Below, in pieces: positions 17,176 to 31,784 of a DNA stretch of 46,668 nt (the first letter of the stretch is position 1; each line of letters starts with the position of its first letter). Location: contig BOKO01000035.1 of assembly GCA_016861025.1 (NCBI GenBank), positions 1 through 46,668 on the forward strand, read 5' to 3'. The position numbers and the translations under genes are program-made. Source of the stretch: Chloroflexota bacterium. GTDB taxonomy: Bacteria; Chloroflexota; Anaerolineae; Caldilineales; Caldilineaceae. The notes beneath the pieces were generated by a model, which saw nothing but the letters and a program-made list of their open reading frames with translations, ran no database searches and was not told where the DNA came from.

Positions 17176-18834
17176 TCACATGCTGAAACCATGATCATGT
17201 AGCAAGATCAGATGGACGCGTGCCCGCGAGCATCCTATATAGAGAATCAAATTCTTGTCACGATGGGCAGCTTCATCCAGTTCGGCGATGATGACAACCT
17301 TGCGTTCCAGCCCTTTGAAGCGATGGATGGTAGAGACCTGTATCTGCCCGGGCGGATGCTGCGACTTGCGGGTCAGCGAGAAATTGCCAAGCGTTAACCC
17401 TTCAGCCAGAGCAGACCGCGCTTCCGCACGCGGCGTCAAGACCACCAGGTCCTGCGGCGCAATCGCTTCTTCGTTGACCAACGTGTGCAGCGTTTTACGC
17501 AAGATGCGCAACATCTCGTCAGTGGTCGTGTATGGCAGCCACTGTGGCGCTGTCCCCAGCGGGCCACGTGCTTTCAACCTGGAGCCTTGTTGGTGAAATG
17601 AGGCAACCAGACGATGAATCTGCTGAGTGTTGCGGCAGTTTTCCACCAACAGAAACGGCTGGCTGTCAATCAAGCCAGCAAGCTGGGTCACGCCCTGATA
17701 CAGATTCTGGTTATCGTCGAAGAAGACGTACAGCACACCCGTCTTTGGATCACGCAGCAGTTCGTTCAGCGCCAACCACCAGTTTTCTCGAAAGTCCTGA
17801 CCTTCGTCCACGACAATTGCGTCATATTGTGGGCCCAGATTCTCAATCGCCTCCAGCAGCATATCGGGCAGGAACTGATTGTAATAGCTGCCAGGGTCGC
17901 GTGGCGGAATCGCCCTGACGCCGGCCTCTTTGATCAGATGTTCACACAAGCCGTGGAAATGAAACACGTTCACGCCATCAGGCGCACGGTGGGTAAGATG
18001 CTCTGCCAGCTGAATGTTAAAGCAAGTCAGCAATACGTCAAATCCTTCCGCCGCAAGGCGGCGCGCCTTTTCCAGCGCCAGTATGGTTTTGCCTGAACCC
18101 GCACACCCACAGACCGTGGCGCGTCGTTGAAAGCTGAGCATGTCAAGAACCTGCATCTGCTGTTCGGTCAGCTCGATCAGCCGCTCGTCCTGATAAGCCA
18201 ACTCAACCCCAAGCGGCGTGCGCAGGCTGAATGACTTTGCCAGCAAATCGCTCATAACCTGCAGCCGGTCGGCGCCCGGTCGACCGGCGCGACCATCCGC
18301 CTGCTGAAAATAGGCAAAGATGCGTCGTAGCGCCTGCTCAAGCGTGGCGAGGCTGGTTGCGTCCAGGACAATCTCTTTGGGAAGATCGGGGCGCAGTTGT
18401 ATGTTCGCCACAACTGTATCGGGAAAAGCGACGGCATGGCCAATAGTCAGCCAATCTTTCGACCATCCCGGCATATCTTGCAGCTTCTGCAACAGCGCAT
18501 GTTTGCTCGTGCGCGCCTGCGCAGCCGGGTCTTTGATATGAAAGACTTCGCCGTTGCGGTTCACGCTTGTCCACTCGCCGATGATGCCATCATACGATAT
18601 GGCGCCACCCTTCACTTCCAGGACCAAGACCCCCAGTTCAGGATGGGCGATCACAAAGTCAGCCTCGCCGTCCTGTGCATCGCCAGCAGGGCGCCGTGAA
18701 AGCCAGGCAACGCTGTAGTAGACAACAAATGGATCGGGCAGTTGGCTCAGCGCCTCAAATACGGCGCGTTCCGCAGTGCGCCGTGGATCGACCAAGACAT
18801 GTTCAGGAAGTCGTTCAGGGTATATGCGCGCCAT
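17176..18834 (-). CDS. NERD nuclease-UvrD-like helicase fusion (552 aa)
   Basis: The first 90 residues form a NERD nuclease-related domain with the expected Asp (GEADF, D59) and ExK (LEVKGG, E73/K75). A superfamily 1 helicase follows: Walker A GCAGSGKT at 243-250, DEGQDF at 343-348, HRFKGLE at about 504-510 and YIGCSRAR near the end. The helicase core is short, with no large 1B/2B insertions. It is a plausible DNA-degrading effector. It is the first gene of the six-gene block, 75 bases upstream of the ATPase gene on the same strand, so cotranscription is likely but not proven. ATG at 18834 has only a weak ribosome site. NERD-helicase proteins also occur alone in defence islands, so it could be an independent neighbour. 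Confidence 0.88.
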   Translation of the reverse strand: MARIYPERLPEHVLVDPRRTAERAVFEALSQLPDPFVVYYSVAWLSRRPAGDAQDGEADFVIAHPELGVLVLEVKGGAISYDGIIGEWTSVNRNGEVFHIKDPAAQARTSKHALLQKLQDMPGWSKDWLTIGHAVAFPDTVVANIQLRPDLPKEIVLDATSLATLEQALRRIFAYFQQADGRAGRPGADRLQVMSDLLAKSFSLRTPLGVELAYQDERLIELTEQQMQVLDMLSFQRRATVCGCAGSGKTILALEKARRLAAEGFDVLLTCFNIQLAEHLTHRAPDGVNVFHFHGLCEHLIKEAGVRAIPPRDPGSYYNQFLPDMLLEAIENLGPQYDAIVVDEGQDFRENWWLALNELLRDPKTGVLYVFFDDNQNLYQGVTQLAGLIDSQPFLLVENCRNTQQIHRLVASFHQQGSRLKARGPLGTAPQWLPYTTTDEMLRILRKTLHTLVNEEAIAPQDLVVLTPRAEARSALAEGLTLGNFSLTRKSQHPPGQIQVSTIHRFKGLERKVVIIAELDEAAHRDKNLILYIGCSRARVHLILLHDHGFSM

Positions 18835-19216
18835 CAGGTGCCAGGTTAGTCGACAATCGATCTGGTGGTTTCGCTACTTGCAATCGACTCGCATGAAATC
18901 ACGTTATCCAATTTTCTCGAAATGGCGACGGAGATTGTCTGCGATAGCGGGAGCGTGCTCTGCCTCTGCATCGACCTTGCTGGCTTCAACCTCACACCGG
19001 GAGCCGGGCGCCTTGCCAATTCGCAAGTTGGATCGTCGGTCAGTATACACAGAACCGCGCCCGCCCACCAAATGATGATCGATAGCCAGCGTCTCCCGAA
19101 CGTCTGACAGGGGGCGCCTCAAGTTCGCAGCAAGTGCGGCGGCAGCGGCAACACGCCATCGCTTGATCGCTGCGCCGCACGCGCCACGTTGATCGCCGGG
19201 CGGTGTCTTTGCCCAC
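18835..19216. other. Intergenic region upstream of the defence operon
   Basis: About 380 bases between the start of the NERD-helicase gene and the terminator of the sugar operon, both on the minus strand. No convincing gene is present; a minus-strand frame at 18904-19218 has no recognisable features. The operon promoter should be here. The best -10 candidate is TATACT on the minus strand (19047-19042) preceded by TGTG, with a weak TTGGTG about 19 bases upstream. That is about 200 bases from the ATG, so the leader would be long. Confidence 0.4.
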
Positions 19217-19253
19217 AAAACAAAGAACGGGGCGTGACCCTCGTCACGCCCCG
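19217..19253 (-). terminator. Rho-independent terminator of the ABC sugar operon
   Basis: A perfect 11-base-pair stem (19228-19238 with 19243-19253) and a 4-base loop, with a T-rich tract (TTCTTTGTTTTG) on its 3' side when read on the minus strand. It lies 160 bases beyond the stop of the last permease gene and separates the sugar operon from the defence operon. Confidence 0.8.
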
Positions 19254-19413
19254 CCCATGCCTGGCAGCCTTCACTGTCTTCGGACTCCCCCTGAATTTGG
19301 ACATTCGGCCCAACCGGACTCGATGTGGTCAGCGGCTACAGCCGATTCGGACAGGAGCGGATTAGCCTTTGCGCCAGAACTGCAAATCTGTTCCCGTCTG
19401 CATCTGCGGCGCC

Positions 19414-20286
19414 TCAGCCTTTGACGCCGCTGTAGCTGATGCCTTCGATGAAGTAGCGCTGGAAGAAGAGGAAGATCAGCGCCATCGGCAGCGTTGTCAA
19501 CATCGAACCGGCGAGCAGCGCGTTCCATTGCAAATTCTGCCCAAGCCCACCGCGCAAGAAGGCGAGACCGAGCGGCAGCGTGTACAAATCCTGGTTGGTG
19601 GTGATCACGATCAGCGGGTGCATAAACTCGTTCCAACTGCCCTGAAAGCTGAAGATCACCAGCGCCACGATCGCCGGACGCGCCAACGGCAGCACGACCT
19701 GAAAGAAGGTGCGGAAGCGGCTGGCGCCATCGATGCGCGCGGCTTCTTCGATCTCACGCGGGATCGCCTCGAAGAATTGCGCCATCAGGAAGATGCCGAA
19801 CGCCGTCACCATCTTGGGCACGATCAAACCGCTGTAGCTGTCGATCATGTTGAGCGACTTGAGCACGATGAACATCGGGATCAGTTGCACGATGCCGGGA
19901 ATCATCATCGTGCCGATGATCGCTAGAAAGACAAAGCGGCTGCCCGGAAAGGCGATGCGCGTCAGCGCATAGCCCGCCAACCCCGAAAAGAGCACGTTGG
20001 AGACGGTCACAATCGTTGCGATCAGAAAGCTGTTGAACGCCCACCGCCCGACGTTGAGCGCAAACATCCGTTGATAGCCCTCCAGCGTGAAGGTCTGCGG
20101 GATCAGCGCAACCGGACGTTCGTTGATCTCCGGCAGCGTCTTGAAGCTGGTCGAGATTGCCAGCACAAAGGGGTAGAGAAAGATCAACGCGATTAAGAAG
20201 AGCAACGCATAGGAGAGCACCAGGCGCAGATTCTCGCGCCACGGGCTGACCTGTCGCACCGATGTGTAGGTGGATGACGCCGTCAT
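19414..20286 (-). CDS. ABC sugar permease, MalG/UgpE type
   Basis: A 290-residue inner-membrane permease with about six hydrophobic helices, the first at about residues 22-45 (LVLSYALLFLIALIFLYPFVLAIS). The EAA loop that docks the transport ATPase is IEEAARIDGASRFRTFFQVVLPLARP at about 190-215. Length is normal for a MalG-like subunit. The start lies 4 bases after the stop of the upstream permease gene, so the pair is translationally linked. It should form a heterodimer with that permease. No ATPase gene is in the operon, so a shared ATPase of the MsmK/UgpC type elsewhere in the genome is expected. The gene ends about 160 bases before a clear terminator. Confidence 0.93.
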   Translation of the reverse strand: MTASSTYTSVRQVSPWRENLRLVLSYALLFLIALIFLYPFVLAISTSFKTLPEINERPVALIPQTFTLEGYQRMFALNVGRWAFNSFLIATIVTVSNVLFSGLAGYALTRIAFPGSRFVFLAIIGTMMIPGIVQLIPMFIVLKSLNMIDSYSGLIVPKMVTAFGIFLMAQFFEAIPREIEEAARIDGASRFRTFFQVVLPLARPAIVALVIFSFQGSWNEFMHPLIVITTNQDLYTLPLGLAFLRGGLGQNLQWNALLAGSMLTTLPMALIFLFFQRYFIEGISYSGVKG

Positions 20287-20290
20287 GAGC

Positions 20291-21322
<1,032 letters not shown>

Positions 21323-21424
21323 CGATCACCTCGTGTGAAGAAGGGGGCGGTTGTCTGAACCTTCCCGGAAGCTCCGCGCTTCCGGGAAGGTTGGCGGCGT
21401 GTTCAGAACGATTGTTGTGACTGA

Positions 21425-22699
<1,275 letters not shown>

Positions 22700-22902
22700 T
22701 GCATGTCTCCTCTTTGTTGAACTGTAAACGATTGATGCACACACACATCTCGAACATTGAGCCAGGGAGCGAAGTTGGTTTTGCTTGATTTGTTCTCCTT
22801 TCGCTGCCTCTATGCAGCCAGGAACCGATCCTGTGGTTAAATACAGCAGGCCCTCAGGACATTCGGTTGACCACCGCGTCCTGTCGGTCGCTATCCATTC
22901 AG

Positions 22903-22956
22903 GAATGACACGAATTCCGGCGTCGCAAGCAGAGAGTTCGTGTCATTCGTTTTTTT
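22903..22956 (+). terminator. Terminator-like hairpin with T-run, 5' of the binding-protein gene
   Basis: A perfect 12-base-pair stem (22903-22914 with 22937-22948, arms GAATGACACGAA and TTCGTGTCATTC), a 22-base loop, then seven Ts on the plus strand. No plus-strand gene ends here. It lies in the leader between the GH65 gene and the binding-protein gene, which read on the minus strand. It could stop antisense transcription, or modulate read-through in the other direction, where an A-run precedes it. Confidence 0.55.
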
Positions 22957-23019
22957 GTGCGTGGTGCGTGCTGCATACTCACACGAAACACGTAACACGC
23001 AACACGCACCACGCACCAT
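22957..23019. repeat. Palindrome of 7-base units (GTGCGTG / CACGCAA type)
   Basis: The left arm has GTGCGTG units and the right arm has AAACACG, TAACACG, CAACACG and CACCACG units, so the element is both periodic at 7 bases and roughly self-complementary. It ends 3 bases before the stop codon of the GH65 gene. The same design with a related unit appears at 29335-29420. Confidence 0.75.
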
Positions 23020-23021
23020 GC

Positions 23022-25859
<2,838 letters not shown>

Positions 25860-25881
25860 AGCTCTTCTTTCTGCGCTTAAT

Positions 25882-25934
25882 AGAGATTGGAGATTGGGAG
25901 AATCAGGGCAATCCATCTCCAATCTCCTAATCTC

Positions 25935-25944
<10 letters not shown>
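25882..25944. repeat. Palindrome of 7-base units (GGAGATT / AATCTCC type), overlaps lacI-type stop
   Basis: Left arm GAGATTGGAGATTGGGA, right arm ATCTCCAATCTCCTAATCTCC, so tandem 7-base units face each other across a short spacer. The right arm contains the last codons and the stop of the LacI-family gene. A near-identical element follows phoU at 27884-27970. Confidence 0.8.
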
Positions 25945-26972
<1,028 letters not shown>

Positions 26973-26990
26973 AAATCTATTGATTGGGTG

Positions 26991-27024
26991 TTTAGGCGAA
27001 CGTTCGCCCGAACGTTCGCCTAAA
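26991..27024. promoter_or_regulatory. Double LacI-type operator
   Basis: A 34-base near-perfect palindrome containing two copies of CGAACGTTCG. The first lies within the perfect 14-base palindrome GGCGAACGTTCGCC at 26995-27008 and the second is at 27009-27018. It begins directly at the -10 box and ends 19 bases before the LacI start codon, so a bound repressor would block initiation. I found no further copy of the site in the window. Confidence 0.85.
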
Positions 27025-27052
27025 TTATAGATGAGAATTGGTTGAATGTCAA
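27024..27052 (-). promoter_or_regulatory. Consensus sigma-70 promoter of the LacI/sugar operon
   Basis: On the minus strand TTGACA (27052-27047) and TATAAT (27029-27024) are separated by exactly 17 bases. Both boxes match consensus at all six positions. The double operator overlaps the expected start point at about 27017. Confidence 0.9.
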
Positions 27053-27063
27053 TAGCGAATTTC

Positions 27064-27081
27064 AACGTGTATGAACACGTT
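27064..27081. promoter_or_regulatory. Dyad AACGTGT-4-ACACGTT upstream of phoU
   Basis: A perfect 7-base inverted repeat with a 4-base centre, between the LacI promoter and the putative phoU promoter. It could be an operator for either divergent gene. The regulator is not identified. Confidence 0.45.
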
Positions 27082-27102
27082 TGTTAATAATTCATTTATA
27101 TC

Positions 27103-27129
27103 TTGATAACGATGCGTCTGTACTATCAT
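27103..27129 (+). promoter_or_regulatory. Candidate phoU promoter
   Basis: TTGATA (27103-27108) and TATCAT (27124-27129) with a 15-base spacer, shorter than ideal. It lies about 65 bases ahead of the phoU start codon. Confidence 0.4.
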
Positions 27130-27195
27130 GTAATGGACCGCGTTTTGTCGGTCACTATTTTGCGCGCTGCAAAGGTCAGCCCAAGTTGAGGAATC

Positions 27196-27885
27196 ATGAT
27201 GAAACCACGTGAACATTTTGACCGTGAACTGCAAAAATTGAGCGATTCGATCATGTTGATGGCGAGCCGCGTCGAGGAAGAGCTGTCGATCGTGCTCGCC
27301 GCCTACGAACGACTTGACCCGACGCTGGCTTCGGTTGTGACCGATCTCGACCGTCAAGTCAACAAGATGCGCTTCGAAATCGAAGAGCAGTGTATTTTGT
27401 TGATCGCCAAGCAGCAGCCCACCGCGCGCGACCTGCGCCTGATCATTGCCTCGCTCAACATGATCGTCGATCTCGAACGCATGGGCGACCAGGCGAAAGG
27501 CGTGGCCAAGGCGCTCAAACGGCTGCACGGTCGCCCAATCGAGAAGCTTCCGCCTGAGATTGGCGAAATGGGCCACATGGTGTTGAGTATGTTGCGTCAG
27601 ATCAAGGAAGCGTATGCCAACCGCGACATCCAGCTTGCGCAACAGGTCGCCAAACTGGACGATGAGGTCGACAAACTCTATGCCCGCGCCTTCACCCAGA
27701 TCATGTTCCGTCTTTCCAGCGCCGCCTCGCTCGAACAGACTGAGGACAACTATGAAGTGCTGCGCGTTGCTCGCGAGTTCGAGCGCTTTGGCGATTTGAT
27801 CACCAACGTCGCCGAACGCCTGATCTTTATCGTCACCGGCAGCATGGAAGAAGTCAACACCGAGCCGGACGAGGCGCAGAATTGA
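27196..27885 (+). CDS. phoU: Phosphate-signalling protein PhoU
   Basis: A 229-residue all-helical cytoplasmic protein with the duplicated PhoU fold. Signatures are DxxVNKMRFEIEEQCILLIAKQQPTARDLRLIIASLNMIVDLERMGDQA (residues of about 55-102) and its echo AREFERFGDLITNVAERLIFI near the C-terminus; the E/D residues in the ERMGDQ and ERFGDL segments bind metal clusters. PhoU links the Pst phosphate importer to the PhoR/PhoB kinase system and limits phosphate uptake. ATG 27196 has AGGA about 5 bases upstream. No pst or pho genes are adjacent in the window; it is divergent from the LacI gene. Length is normal. Confidence 0.93.
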   Translation: MMKPREHFDRELQKLSDSIMLMASRVEEELSIVLAAYERLDPTLASVVTDLDRQVNKMRFEIEEQCILLIAKQQPTARDLRLIIASLNMIVDLERMGDQAKGVAKALKRLHGRPIEKLPPEIGEMGHMVLSMLRQIKEAYANRDIQLAQQVAKLDDEVDKLYARAFTQIMFRLSSAASLEQTEDNYEVLRVAREFERFGDLITNVAERLIFIVTGSMEEVNTEPDEAQN

Positions 27886-27970
27886 GAGGCTGGAGATTGG
27901 AGATTGGGATGAATCGACGTCTCGTCTTCGCAATCTCCAATCTCTCAATCTCCTAATCTCCAATCTCCTA
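27884..27970. repeat. Palindrome of 7-base units (GGAGATT / AATCTCC type) after phoU
   Basis: Starts at the phoU stop codon. Left arm CTGGAGATTGGAGATTGGGA, right arm of repeated AATCTCC and AATCTCT units, separated by about 25 bases. Same family as 25882-25944. It could fold into a long hairpin and end the phoU transcript. Confidence 0.8.
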
Positions 27971-27980
27971 TTCCCCCGCT

Positions 27981-28010
27981 TTCCGCCATCCTCCCCGTGT
28001 GGACTATAAT
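27981..28010 (+). promoter_or_regulatory. Candidate promoter of the aminotransferase gene
   Basis: A consensus TATAAT at 28005-28010 with a weak TTCCGC 18 bases upstream at 27981-27986. The expected transcript start near 28017 supports translation from ATG 28083 rather than from the GTG at 27999. Confidence 0.5.
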
Positions 28011-28082
28011 GCTGAACCAGTGTATTTTGCTTTCGACGGTCCGGCGCGCGTCGGGAAACGAACAGGCGGGTTCAGCCAGCGT

Positions 28083-29333
<1,251 letters not shown>

Positions 29334-29334
29334 A

Positions 29335-29420
29335 AGAGAGTGTTGCGTGCTGCGTGTCACGCGTCTCGTTACGCAACATGCAACATGCAACACGCAACAC
29401 GAAACACGCAACAGACAGGA
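29335..29420. repeat. Palindrome of 7-base units (GTTGCGT / ACGCAAC type)
   Basis: Left arm GTGTTGCGTGCTGCGTG, right arm of AACATGC, AACACGC and AACACGA units in tandem. It lies between the aminotransferase stop and the start of the aminopeptidase gene, and its end is just ahead of the aminopeptidase ribosome site. Related to 22957-23019. Confidence 0.75.
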
Positions 29421-29426
29421 ACGACC

Positions 29427-30926
29427 ATGCAATTCTCGATCTCGCAAGGCAATATCGCAACGACGGCGGCTGACTGCATCGTCGTCAATTTGTTCGAGGG
29501 TGTGGAAGCGCCGGGCGGCGCCACCGGCGCGGTCGACGCCGCGCTCGGCGGCGCGATCCGTAATCTGATCGCGGCGGGCGACTTCGACGGCAAAGCCGGC
29601 GCCACCGCGTTGCTCTACACCAACGGCAAGCTGCCCGCGCCGCGGGTGCTGATCGTCGGGCTGGGCAAGGCGGAGAAGTTTGATGCGCACGGTGCGCGTA
29701 AAGCCGCAGCAGCCGCATACAAGGCGCTGGCGAAACTCAAGGGCGTCAAGCAATTCGCCACCATCGTCCATGGCGCAGGAAGCGGCGATCTCGATGCGGC
29801 TGCAGCGGCGCAGGCCGTGGTGGAGGGGACGGCGCTGGCAAGCTATCGCACGCCAAACTACAAACGTGAAGCGCCCGAACCTGGCCCCACGCAGTGCACC
29901 GTTGTTGAGTACGACGCTGCGCGTCTGAGCAACATCGAGGCGGGCGTGCGCCGCGGCGAGCGGATCGCAGCCGGGGTCAACCTGGCGCGAGACCTTTCCA
30001 ACGAGCCGCCGAACGTGCTTTATCCGGTCGCAATGGCGCAGCGTGCGCAGACGATGGCGGCTGCGACCGGGCTGCGATGCACTATCCTCGGCGAAGAGAC
30101 AATGCGTGAGCTGGGCATGAACATCCTGCTCGCGGTCAGCCGCGGCAGCGCGCATGAGGCGCAGTTGGTGATCCTGGAACACGCCCCCGCCGGAACCGAG
30201 AGCCAGCCGCCGCTTGTGCTGGTGGGCAAGGGCATCACTTTCGACACCGGCGGCATCAGCATCAAACCCTCCGAGCGCATGGAGGAGATGAAGCATGACA
30301 TGAGCGGCGCGGCGGCTGTCATCGGCGCTATGCAAGCGATCGCAGAGCTTGGTGCGCCGCGTCGCGTGATCGGCGTGGCTGCGTGCGTCGAGAACATGCC
30401 GGACGGCAACGCCTTCCGCCCCGGTGACATCCTCACCGGCATGACCGGCAAGAGCGCCGAAATTCTCAGCACCGACGCCGAAGGGCGCTTGATCCTGGCG
30501 GACGCGCTGGCGTATGTTGCGCGCTTTGCGCCGAAGGCGGTCGTCGATCTGGCGACGCTGACCGGCGCCATCGGCGTTGCACTGGGTCAGCAAGCGGCCG
30601 GTCTCTTCAGCAACAACGACGATCTGCAGGCGGCGTTGATGGCGGCTTCCGCCAAAAGCGCCGAACGGCTGTGGCCCATGCCGATGTGGGACGAGTACAT
30701 GGAGGCAATCAAGGGTGACATGGCGGAGGTCAAGAACTCGGGCGGGCGCGCCGGCGGCGTCTCGACCAGCGCCAAATTCATCGAGCATTTCACCGAGGGT
30801 TACCCGTGGGCGCACCTCGACATCGCCAACGTCGCCTGGACGACGACCGAACGCGACGCGCTCGGACCGAAAGGCGCCACCGGCTACGGCGTGCGGCTGC
30901 TGGTCGACCTGGCCGAGGCGTACTGA
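29427..30926 (+). CDS. pepA: Leucyl aminopeptidase (M17 family)
   Basis: A 499-residue cytosolic metallo-aminopeptidase that removes N-terminal residues from peptides. The N-terminal macrodomain-like part begins MQFSISQGNIATTAADCIVVN. The catalytic part carries the two-metal residues in LVGKGITFDTGGISIKPSERMEEMKHDMSGAAAV (Lys and two Asp) and in the family signature STDAEGRLILADAL (Asp and Glu, catalytic Arg). Length is normal for PepA. ATG 29427 begins the conserved part and has AGGA upstream; the longer frame would translate the intergenic repeat. A long antisense frame over this gene (29175-31148) is a shadow. Confidence 0.95.
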   Translation: MQFSISQGNIATTAADCIVVNLFEGVEAPGGATGAVDAALGGAIRNLIAAGDFDGKAGATALLYTNGKLPAPRVLIVGLGKAEKFDAHGARKAAAAAYKALAKLKGVKQFATIVHGAGSGDLDAAAAAQAVVEGTALASYRTPNYKREAPEPGPTQCTVVEYDAARLSNIEAGVRRGERIAAGVNLARDLSNEPPNVLYPVAMAQRAQTMAAATGLRCTILGEETMRELGMNILLAVSRGSAHEAQLVILEHAPAGTESQPPLVLVGKGITFDTGGISIKPSERMEEMKHDMSGAAAVIGAMQAIAELGAPRRVIGVAACVENMPDGNAFRPGDILTGMTGKSAEILSTDAEGRLILADALAYVARFAPKAVVDLATLTGAIGVALGQQAAGLFSNNDDLQAALMAASAKSAERLWPMPMWDEYMEAIKGDMAEVKNSGGRAGGVSTSAKFIEHFTEGYPWAHLDIANVAWTTTERDALGPKGATGYGVRLLVDLAEAY

Positions 30927-31031
30927 GCGTCTGTTGGCGGAGGGCGGCCTCGACGCAAAGGCGCAGAGTCGCATAGGTGCGCAGAGGGAAACCAAAACTG
31001 CCTGGAAGATGATGACAAAGGAGCGACGCTG

Positions 31032-31775
31032 ATGCATGATCGCTGCAACTCTCGTTGTTGCACAGAACCGAATCCGAGGCGACGCGAGCTGACCGTAGGC
31101 GTTTTGCTGATCGTTGGCGTCGTCGGCCTGGCGCCGCGCGCGCTCCACGCCGCCGCCGTTCTTCAGGAGACGCCAACTGCGCCGGATCTGTGGCCATTGT
31201 TGCTGGCGCTCTTTGCCGCCGCCTTTGCCGTCGAGCGCATGATGGAGCTGCTCTGGAATTATCTGGAGTGGATTCTACTCAATTCGCGGCGGATGCACGC
31301 CGCCGATCTCAAGTCCGCTAATTATGTGAAATTCAAAAGCGGAACCAGCGTGCTGCTCGGTGCAATTGCCGGCGTTGGGCTGGCCGGGTTGTTCACGCTG
31401 CATCTCTTTGCCGCATTGCAGCCGTTGGCGCTCGGCTTCATCGGGCCAATTCCGGCGAACTGGGATGTGGTGCTGTCGGGCGTCGTCGTCGGTGTGCTGG
31501 CGAAACCGATCCACGATGTGATCGGCATCTTCGCCGGATTGAAGAATTATCTCGACGGCGCGGCTGTGCATCGCCGCGAGGCGGCCGGCGCCGCAATGGC
31601 GGACGGCGTGCTCAAGCTGGCGCAAAGCGACGCCCAGAGCATGATCGAAGTGCCGGGTCTGGGCCCGACGCGGCTCACCGGCGCCTACGACGCGGAGGAG
31701 GCAGCCTCTTCAGCCGACGAGCAGTCACCGACGGACAAATATATTGAGATTCTGCACAACCGCACGTCAATGTAG
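31032..31775 (+). CDS. Unrecognised membrane protein (247 aa)
   Basis: I do not recognise the family. The chain starts with a basic, Cys-containing stretch followed by a hydrophobic helix at about residues 21-41 (VGVLLIVGVVGLAPRALHAAA), which may be a signal or anchor. Further helices lie at about 52-70 (LWPLLLALFAAAFAVERMMELL), 105-125 and 145-165. The central LEWILLNSRRMHAADLKSANYVKFKSG loop and an acidic C-terminus (AYDAEEAASSADEQ) would face the cytoplasm or outside. ATG 31032 has AAAGGAG about 8 bases upstream. It is 10 bases upstream of the isomerase gene, so the two are cotranscribed. The 100 bases before it hold a degenerate GCAAAGGCGCAGAG repeat. Confidence 0.8.
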   Translation: MHDRCNSRCCTEPNPRRRELTVGVLLIVGVVGLAPRALHAAAVLQETPTAPDLWPLLLALFAAAFAVERMMELLWNYLEWILLNSRRMHAADLKSANYVKFKSGTSVLLGAIAGVGLAGLFTLHLFAALQPLALGFIGPIPANWDVVLSGVVVGVLAKPIHDVIGIFAGLKNYLDGAAVHRREAAGAAMADGVLKLAQSDAQSMIEVPGLGPTRLTGAYDAEEAASSADEQSPTDKYIEILHNRTSM

Positions 31776-31784
31776 CGTGACATT

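Noticed and set aside
1149..18834. Simple assignment of the operon to BREX or DISARM
   Set aside because: BREX requires PglZ and DISARM uses separate DrmA and DrmB with a different gene set; I find neither PglZ nor the DISARM arrangement.
18904..19218. 104-codon minus-strand open frame ahead of the NERD-helicase gene
   Set aside because: No recognisable pattern, no good start, and it begins next to the sugar-operon terminator; more likely the leader region of the defence operon.
22957..23019. Possible CRISPR or satellite array
   Set aside because: The periodicity is 7 bases with no spacers, and the two arms are complementary, so it is a palindromic heptamer repeat instead.
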